Assembly (NCBI GenBank): GCA_023078555.1
Contig: CM041198.1
Coordinates: 2,158,800-2,222,799, forward strand
Direction: 5' to 3'
Length of the DNA: 64,000 nucleotides
Source of the DNA: Ulva prolifera
Lineage: Eukaryota; Chlorophyta; Ulvophyceae; Ulvales; Ulvaceae
Part shown: in pieces, positions 57,947 through 64,000 of the stretch
Numbering within the stretch: the first letter of the stretch is position 1
Layout: every line of letters begins with the position of its first letter
The notes under the pieces: generated by a model
What the model was told of the DNA's origin: nothing
Databases searched by the model: none
The model's input: only the letters and a program-made list of their open reading frames with translations
Position numbers and translations under genes: made by a program

Positions 57947-59212
57947 CACCGCCTCGCAGCCCACCCGGTTCGCGCTGCATCGCGCCAGGGATGACGCGGT
58001 GCCAAAGCCGTCCCCACATGCCCTGCACATGCCATCAAAGGCACCCCGCACGCAAATTTAAAGCAGAGCCGGGCACCCGAGAGGCATCGGTCGGTGTCGT
58101 CAAGCGGGAGGGGTCCCCGAGGGGAAGCTCACTGCACCGAATTCACTGTTCTGTAAAACATCATTGGGGGACATCACAGCAGTGGCCGTGTCCCTGTGTG
58201 TTACAGAGTGTAAAACACACACCCCGAACTGTTGTACATGTGCCCCAGACTACATCACGGATGCCCTGTAATTAATCTCCCGGGCGCACCTTCTGCAGGC
58301 ACTTGGATGTCGTAGCTCCCGCGTGCATGGGCCCATCTTCAAGTTGGCAGCAGTCCTGAGGCGCCTGCGACCGTATGGGGCCTGCAGCTTACAATTCTCT
58401 GAATGTCGCCTGTCAAGATCCTGCATCGGCGCGTCGCCGTGACAGCAGCTGGCTCACATTGTAGAAATGTTTGCATCAATGAGCTCGAGGTCAAATCTGA
58501 CTTGAGGTCCAGATGTATAGCAAGCTCACCGGCGGTTCTCGCCCTCATGCAGCTGCAGCGTCACTAGCAGCAGCGACAGCACACAGAGCATGGTGCACGA
58601 GCACGGCGGGCAAAGCACGCGTACGGTGCAGCTGCCTTGAGTTTCGGGTACGGTAACGTGACACGTGCTGGTCAGGCGGCCACTGGCGGGGCAGCGGCGC
58701 AGGTTACATATCTCTACAGCAGCCGCCTGCCTGCACACACACTGGCAGCTCACCAGCGTGATGGCTGCTGCATTAAGTGCATGCATCTACATGTCATGTA
58801 GAGCGCAGTGCGCATTCTGTGCCAAACCTGCGCTTGACCGGAGTCCCCAGCCCCTTATGCAGCACTGCGGCGGGACCTCACCAGCCTCGGCTATGGTATG
58901 CCGGGCATGCGCAGGAAGTCATGAAAGGTGATTTCGCTGTAGTGACTGCTTGCACCATGTGACAAGGACAAAGCCGTATATATATACTGGCACCTCACCA
59001 GTAGCTCGTGGTCGGCCTGCATGCATGCGCCGTGTGTACAGTGCGATCGCGACTTGCCTTGCACTCATTGCTGCCAACACGTTGTGAACAACCTCTAAAC
59101 TCCTCATCACTGTGAAGGTCCTGCCACGTTATCAATGCGATCGCAGGCGCATGGTACTGGTACCCTCCATACGTCCACACCATCGAGATTCAGGCCACGT
59201 GCACTGCTTGTG

Positions 59213-59228
59213 TGGGAGCATGCTCCCA
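59213..59228. repeat. 16-bp perfect palindrome
   Basis: TGGGAGCATGCTCCCA in the 3' flank of racemase-like copy 2. Confidence 0.85.
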
Positions 59229-59513
59229 TAATGACTGCAGCTATAGCCGGCCGATACTGATACCTGTCCACTCACTGTGGCAAGCGAGTGAGTTCAGGTC
59301 TGCGATGATTGGACTTACAGTCAGTCAACAGATACCTTGAGAGGGTACATTCACTGAAGAAGCCAGCCGACTTCACATATTCTACATGGCCGATTCAAGA
59401 TCAGACCCTTGCCAGGTCAAGGTGGGCACGGCGCTGACCCCCCATATGCATGCAGCCAGCACGCTTGTTCCATCTAAATGAGGTATACACACACCATATC
59501 TGCATGTGCCCAG

Positions 59514-61366
59514 TCACAAATCTGCCAGCTGGCGCAGGACTTCAAGATCGTCCCCGTTGGAGTGCTGCGGCGGAGGCGCATCAGCGATACTCTGCATCAG
59601 CTCGGTGTCCCGCATGCGCAGCCCCTCCGCCGCGGCCTGCGCCCCCCCCGGATCACCCTCCCGCTGCAGCCACATCGCCATGCGGCGCCTCTGCTGCTCC
59701 AGCCACACCTTCTCCCAGTACTGCCGCCCATAGCGGGGGTTGCTCCGCCGCCCGGACATCGCCATGTTGGCCAGCGTGATCGCCGTGTACACCGGCTTGC
59801 CGGTCTTGTAGCGCAGCGTGTTGGCAAACTGCGGCAGCTCCGTGCACTCCAGCAGAAACATGTCCACCTCCGGATGCTTCCGCAGCGTGTCCTTCGCAAG
59901 CGCCACGATGCCCGGCTCCGCGAGCTTATAGACGATTGGCCAACCGTTCGCGACCTCCTCGCCAAAGTGTTTCACGCCCTGGCAGCCGACGACGACGTAG
60001 CGGTCGCGGGGGGCGCGGCTGATGCTGTACGCGGACGTGTGGCCAGAGATCTTCTCCTGTTTCTCCAGCAATTTGAACATGTGTTCGAAGCTTTCGCTGT
60101 TCGCCGTCATAATCGCTACTTTCTGCACAAGGGCGGGGCGGGAGTTGACAAGGCTGCTAGAGGCCTAGGTGGGGGAGTGCGTGCCTGTGCATCAGTTGTC
60201 GACCAGCGTGCAGCCAACCGCCACATGCACGGCAGGCTAGGCCTGCATATGGGTGAGAGCTCTCGAGGGACAAAGCATGCCGTTGTGCCTCCATGCTGGC
60301 TCACGAGGGGGGCAGCACGGACCCGGGAGGACCAGCGCCATGGCTGCAGTGCTAAACTGAGCTGATGTGTCCAACAGCACCGTAGGATGCACGCACAGGC
60401 CTAGGCAGCTATGAGGTGCAAAGGCATCGTTGTGGCAATCCAGTGATATAACCGCTACACCACAATCGTCATGTTTTCTCAAGACTTCGTGGCTATTCAT
60501 ATGCACAAATTTAAATCATTCACATGTGAGGCCATATCATATGGCACTGCCGCAGCACATTTGGCACATGTGCCGGCAGCACCGCGAAAGATGCAAGCAT
60601 ATCAAGTACACACCCAGCAACCCACGCAAACACACAAACACACACGTAAACGTAAAACTCACCACGCTCCCTTATGAAGTTGTGTCTCAGTTTACAGGCT
60701 TGGGAGCACACTTGCAGGAGCTCTCAAACTCTGGAACATGAACCTCTCATGCCCAAATGCAAAGCTTTCGAGTGCAGTTCACACCTTTTCCGGACCCAGC
60801 GCCGTGATTAAGGTGGGCAGCTGGCTCAGGGGGGACAGCAGCAAGATGCTCGGCCTGTTGGGGTTGGTGACCGCATCCTGCTGGAACTGGAACATGAAGC
60901 CACAGTCCCCTATGATCACGTCACAGCCTTTTTCGATCAGCTTGTTGACAGCCTTCTTGAAGTTTTTATTAACTTGTGGATGGTCTGTCAAGTCACCTTT
61001 CTGGCACAGCTCGAAAGTCAGGCCTTTGACTTTCTTGTATTTAACTGGATATTCAAACGAGTCCTTGTGATCAACATCTCCGAGAGCGGGTGGGTATTTG
61101 TAGTCTATCCTGAGCACTCCTAGCTTTGGGTTCAGGATCGCAGCTTGTTCCACAGTCGTCAGTGCACTTCGAACAGCCTGCAGTCCGCCGCTGTCGCCGT
61201 GCTGTGCAATCTCTTCCGGACGCGACGGCGCTGGCAGCTCGGACTTCATCAGATGCATGACGAGGTCATCGGCGACGCGCAGCAGCTTGAGCCGTGACTC
61301 TGGATCAAGGCTGGCCACAGCGCTCGCCAGAGGAGACATTGCAGCTCCGTTGCCGTCTTCATCCAT
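59514..61366 (-). CDS. Asp/Glu-racemase-superfamily-like protein, copy 2
   Basis: Exon 1 (61366-60785) and exon 2 (60122-59514) join in phase 0 at exactly the same codon as in copy 1 (the intron interrupts K|K before VAIMTAN), with a 662-bp intron, giving 396 residues. Both cysteine motifs are present: CDVIIGDCGFMFQF and MFLLECTELPQFANTL. PPALGDVDHKDSFEYPVKYK, VKGLTFELCQKGDLTDHP and VVVGCQGVKHFGEE align with copy 1. The long TLRKHPEVDMFLLECTELPQ stretch is identical between copies, while the N-terminal 100 residues differ. The ATG at 61366 heads MDEDGNGAAM. A TATATATA core within GCACTATATATAGTGC at 61561-61576 lies about 200 bp upstream. A tandem paralogue rather than a pseudogene: no frame damage was seen. 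Confidence 0.82.
60430..60464. repeat. 45-bp near-palindromic repeat (copy 4, truncated)
   Basis: TTGTGGCAATCCAGTGATAT and CCGCTACACCACA: the left arm is complete and the right arm is lost after CACCACA. It lies 5' of exon-2-proximal sequence near the end of the gene, upstream on the minus strand of the 60122 exon border, within the intron. Confidence 0.6.
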
Positions 61367-61560
61367 GGTATCGCTGCGAGACCAGTAGAGAACGCAGTAG
61401 CTAGCTATACAGCCGCGACGAAACGAAAATTGCAGGCCGCTGAATACGAGCCTGATATAATTCGTCGTTGGTGGGACCTGCAGCCGAGACTCTGCCGTAC
61501 CTACCTGCTCACTGATCCTCCAAATTCAGCCGGCAGGCGTGCCCGATCATGATGACGTCC

Positions 61561-61576
61561 GCACTATATATAGTGC
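61561..61576 (-). promoter_or_regulatory. Probable TATA box of racemase-like copy 2
   Basis: GCACTATATATAGTGC, a 16-bp palindrome with a TATATATA core, lies about 200 bp upstream of the ATG, the same distance as in the Hsp20 genes. Confidence 0.5.
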
Positions 61577-62358
61577 ACTATCATGATGTATCCAGAAGAG
61601 CAAGCGGGTGCGGACACATAAAGCAAAAGGATCTCTTCCGGAATCCGAGGCATGCAGGATCACATCACCATATCATTGCCCTAGGCAGCTGCCTCACATG
61701 TACAATGGCAGTATAGCTCACGATTGATCGGATTCAAATCCGGATGTGCACCAGCACTGTGGAGGTAGAAAGTCAAAAAGCGTCGCGCACATGTACAACA
61801 GCTGTAGCACAGCGACGGACTCGCGGTACATGTGATGAATTGCTCGCTGCGATGCCCGCCGGGTGACGGCGCGTGTATCTACTAGTATGCTGCAGCGCCT
61901 AAGCTTGCAACCGCCAGCTTCGCGCGCGCAATGGTTAAGAGCAGGATAAAATATCCTTGCATGCTGCATGCACCGATGAACCATCTAGAGTTGTAGCACA
62001 TTATCTGGGTTTTGACGTTTGGGGCCAAGCATCAGCTGATGAACCATCTAGAGCAAATCTCGTACATTTTTACTGATCGGCCGGCCTGGGTCAGCATGCC
62101 TGATAGGCAACGGCACTGCTTCTGTATGTAAGAGCTGTAGGCTGCAGCCTGTACCTGCCATATACATGCATGTACATGTTTTCTATGGTGCCATCAACGC
62201 AGCTGTGACAAGGCTTGGTGAAAATGCAATATTTAAGCACTGTATTTGAATTGCCAAATTTGAATTCCCGCGCAGGTGTGACAAGGCATATGGTGAAAAT
62301 GCATCACAAGAGTTGCATGCCGCAACTGCCATGCCCAATTCATCACTTCTTGGGAATA

Positions 62359-62392
<34 letters not shown>

Positions 62393-62434
62393 GAGGATGA
62401 CGCCGCGGGGAAGCAGCCCAAGCCGCGTCCTGAC
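61577..62434. other. Upstream flank of racemase-like copy 2
   Basis: No gene recognised. It ends with the 31-G run at 62360-62390 and the left target site of the hAT-like element. Confidence 0.45.
62360..62390. repeat. Second run of 31 G
   Basis: An uninterrupted homopolymer of 31 G, 44 bp left of the hAT-like element. The same length as the run at 41557-41587. Confidence 0.85.
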
Positions 62435-63340
62435 CAGGGCTCTACAAGCCGGTTTTTTCTTGTCGGGGTAAACCGAAGCCATAGCCAATTTTTGTCGGGC
62501 TGACCCCGAAAAGCACCCTGCTGGATATCGGGTTGCCCGCCGACCTCCTCAGGTTCTATCGGGCGTGTCAAAAACAATTTTCAGATGCCATTGGCTACCA
62601 TGAACGCCACGACGATGAGCAAACGCTCGCTTGAATCAAGATTAATCTTGTAGCGCTCATACATGGCATTATCACAAGGCTTTTCGAGCCCAGCGGCAAG
62701 GACCTGTGCTTCGGCTGCGCGCGTGTGGTTGTGTGAGTTCTGATGCTTCCTGAAGTCGTTCCCGTCCTTGAACCTGTATAGTTTCCCTTTGGAGCTTCCC
62801 TTACAAGACTCACAAACAGAACAGGTCCAACAGTGAGCTTTATTGACCGGGCCTTGATACATACTCCATGGATACTCAAGCTGGCGTTCGCGAACTTTCT
62901 GTTCAGACAATCGTGGCATATCGCCTGAGCGTTCCGCAGCCATCTTCTTCAAACAACTGGCTTCGTTGCTGCCCTGGTCGGCTGATGCACGAGTTTCGGC
63001 CGTGCGCCTGCGCTTTGGCCCTTGACCACTGAACCCGAACGAAAGCAAGGTCATTCTCGCAATGCGCAAGCAGCAAGCAACATTCTTGCGACTCACCTAA
63101 TGAATGCTCTGTAATTGCAATGTGCGTCCGGTGCCTTCAGGCCCGACCGGATTTGGGATCCCGACAAGCTGTCGGCGTTGGTCGGGGTATCCCGAAAAGC
63201 ACCATTGGCGACGTCGGGCACGCCCGCCGGCCCCCCCCCTGGCTTGTCGGGGAAAACCGACGACTCGCTTCGATCGCCGTCGGTTTTTTTTGCCTTTTTC
63301 CAATTTTTCGTCGGGAAACCGATGGGGATGTAGAGCCCTG
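62435..63340. mobile_element. hAT-type transposon derivative, 906 bp, with 8-bp TSD
   Basis: The element starts CAGGGCTCTACA and ends with the perfect inverse TGTAGAGCCCTG, fitting the CAGxG ends of hAT transposons. The 8 bases GTCCTGAC flank it directly on both sides (62427-62434 and 63341-63348), the target duplication length of hAT elements. Subterminal regions carry many TCGGG/CCCGA motifs in both orientations. A direct-repeat pair with CCGAAAAGCACC lies near 62507 and 63191. The interior encodes only an N-terminal zinc-finger fragment, so the copy is internally deleted and non-autonomous. Perfect ends and target duplication suggest a fairly recent insertion. Confidence 0.9.
62581..63054 (-). 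CDS. hAT transposase N-terminal zinc-finger fragment
   Basis: An open frame of about 157 codons from the ATG at 63054 lies inside the hAT-like element. It contains AHCWTCSVCESCKG, a basic spacer, then FRKHQNSHNHTRAAEAQ. This is the C-x2-C and H-x-type spacing of the TTF/BED-like fingers placed at the N-terminus of hAT transposases. It ends ERLLIVVAFMVANGI at the point where the family would continue into the catalytic region. No RNase-H-like DDE domain or hAT dimerisation domain follows, because the left terminal region begins about 150 bp later. It is unlikely to be catalytically active but could bind element ends. A GGTGAGT donor-like site upstream suggests that it may once have been spliced. 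Confidence 0.65.
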   Translation of the reverse strand: MTLLSFGFSGQGPKRRRTAETRASADQGSNEASCLKKMAAERSGDMPRLSEQKVRERQLEYPWSMYQGPVNKAHCWTCSVCESCKGSSKGKLYRFKDGNDFRKHQNSHNHTRAAEAQVLAAGLEKPCDNAMYERYKINLDSSERLLIVVAFMVANGI

Positions 63341-63348
63341 GTCCTGAC

Positions 63349-64000
63349 ACCTCTGCTGACGGGGGGAGGGACAAGTCAAAGCCCCCGGCTGCTCCCGGCT
63401 GCTTTTGTAGATGAGCGGGGATGCCCGACATACTGTGATGCGCCACAGGATGCCTGCTGCAGCGTGCGGTGGGGACGGAGGGGACACACCACGCGTAACT
63501 GGAGGGTATACGTATATGCACTTCCGAGTCGGCTTTACCGGTGGCATGCGCCCTGTCTGACTATAGTATACGTGCTTCGGCAGAGCCTCGGTGGGAGGAT
63601 CCCCCACTTTAAGCTTGGGCAGATCGGGGAGGGGAGGCGCGCCGTCAATGCATTGACATGTCAATGCATGTGTGGAGCTGTGCACAGCTCCACATGTACA
63701 CTGCTCATGTGTGCAATGGCTTTAGCGGCTATACCCGACGGTTCGGGTAGAGAGTCGATGTAGCTCAGTGTCGGGATCTGCCCGGACAGCAGGAGCTCTA
63801 CATCAAGACATGTGTGATGGGAGGGCTGCTCTACTGTGACCTCTGAGGGGCGCAGATTACATGTGGGGTTCAGGTGGCAGTGATGATAGTCGCTGACCGC
63901 ACCTGGCAAGCAAATTTAAACCACCGCCAGAGCCCAGTGCTTCCCCGTTATAATTGGGACCGGGAAGAGATTACACCTGTGCCGTCAGGGGGCGGTCGAG
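63349..64000. other. Right edge, no gene
   Basis: Apart from the paired palindromes, no feature was recognised. Open frames are short and without motif. Confidence 0.4.
63648..63694. repeat. Two abutting perfect palindromes (22 and 24 bp)
   Basis: ATGCATTGACA plus its complement (63648-63669), one base, then TGTGGAGCTGTG plus its complement (63671-63694). Confidence 0.93.

Larger units (their letters stand above)
53094..59513. other. Long gene-poor, repeat-rich stretch
   Basis: No exon I can support in about 6.4 kb. It holds a minute retroelement insertion (53746-53860), a segment shared with the intron of racemase-like copy 2 (54285-54395), palindromes (55674-55699, 55784-55851, 59213-59228), an 8-bp satellite (57891-57946) and C-rich low-complexity DNA at 57.76-57.87 kb. 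Scattered open frames lack motifs. Confidence 0.5.

Noticed and set aside
61725..61765. Possible tRNA (GGATTCAAATCC resembling a T arm)
   Set aside because: No acceptor or anticodon stem can be folded around it; it is just a short symmetrical sequence.
62440..63340. Inverted GC-rich stretches at 62.44-62.57 and 63.12-63.34 kb as a large hairpin gene or terminator
   Set aside because: They are the subterminal regions of the hAT-like element, as shown by the terminal repeats and the flanking 8-bp duplication.

Overview
This is nuclear DNA from a eukaryote, most likely a green alga (Chlorophyta, trebouxiophyte-like; the lineage is inferred). Genes are monocistronic and spread over both strands. 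They have GT-AG introns, often with gtgcg-type donors and tgcag acceptors, and GC-rich exons set in a more AT-rich background. Gene content (ESCRT-II VPS22, a CCT-motif protein, heat-inducible Hsp20 genes with TATA boxes and heat-shock elements) and the style of the retroelement C-termini fit an alga. I see no bacterial operons, tRNA, rRNA or CRISPR.

Layout. 0.5-3.6 kb (-): a five-exon methyltransferase-like gene with an 82-bp minisatellite in one intron. 4.2-5.4 kb (+): VPS22/SNF8, divergent from it. 7.2-9.2 kb (-): a large low-complexity hypothetical protein. 10.9-13.8 kb (+): a METTL21-type methyltransferase. 14.4-35.9 kb: a tandem cluster of six two-exon small heat-shock protein (Hsp20) genes, all on the minus strand, in the order A-B-B / A-B-B. 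The genes and the DNA between them look like an ancestral segment of about 11 kb duplicated in tandem. 37.1-37.6 kb (-): a CCT-domain exon. 42.9-43.9 kb (+): an NmrA/SDR-like NAD(P)-binding protein. 45.8-48.2 kb (+): a leucine-rich-repeat protein. 50.2-53.1 kb and 59.5-61.4 kb (-): two paralogous Asp/Glu-racemase-like genes. The rest is gene-poor and repeat-rich.

Mobile and repetitive DNA. A 906-bp hAT-type transposon derivative (62435-63340) has perfect 12-bp terminal inverted repeats, an 8-bp target duplication and only an N-terminal zinc-finger coding fragment. Non-LTR retroelement 3' ends occur at 17.1-17.66 kb (with AATAAA and poly(A)), at 53.76 kb (an insertion of about 89 bp flanked by a 13-bp target duplication), and as decayed copies near 33.5-33.9 and 41.2 kb. 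There are two short dispersed families: an 85-bp repeat with at least four near-complete copies, and a 45-bp near-palindrome with four copies. There is also a set of sequence-unrelated perfect palindromes, three times found as abutting pairs.

How it works together. The Hsp20 cluster is the clear functional unit. Five of six genes carry the same two-part heat-shock-element module about 270-330 bp upstream of the ATG, plus a TATA box, so coordinated heat induction is expected. The other genes look like unrelated housekeeping or hypothetical loci. Exon boundaries were worked out by hand from reading frame and splice consensus. No alignment or database search was run.
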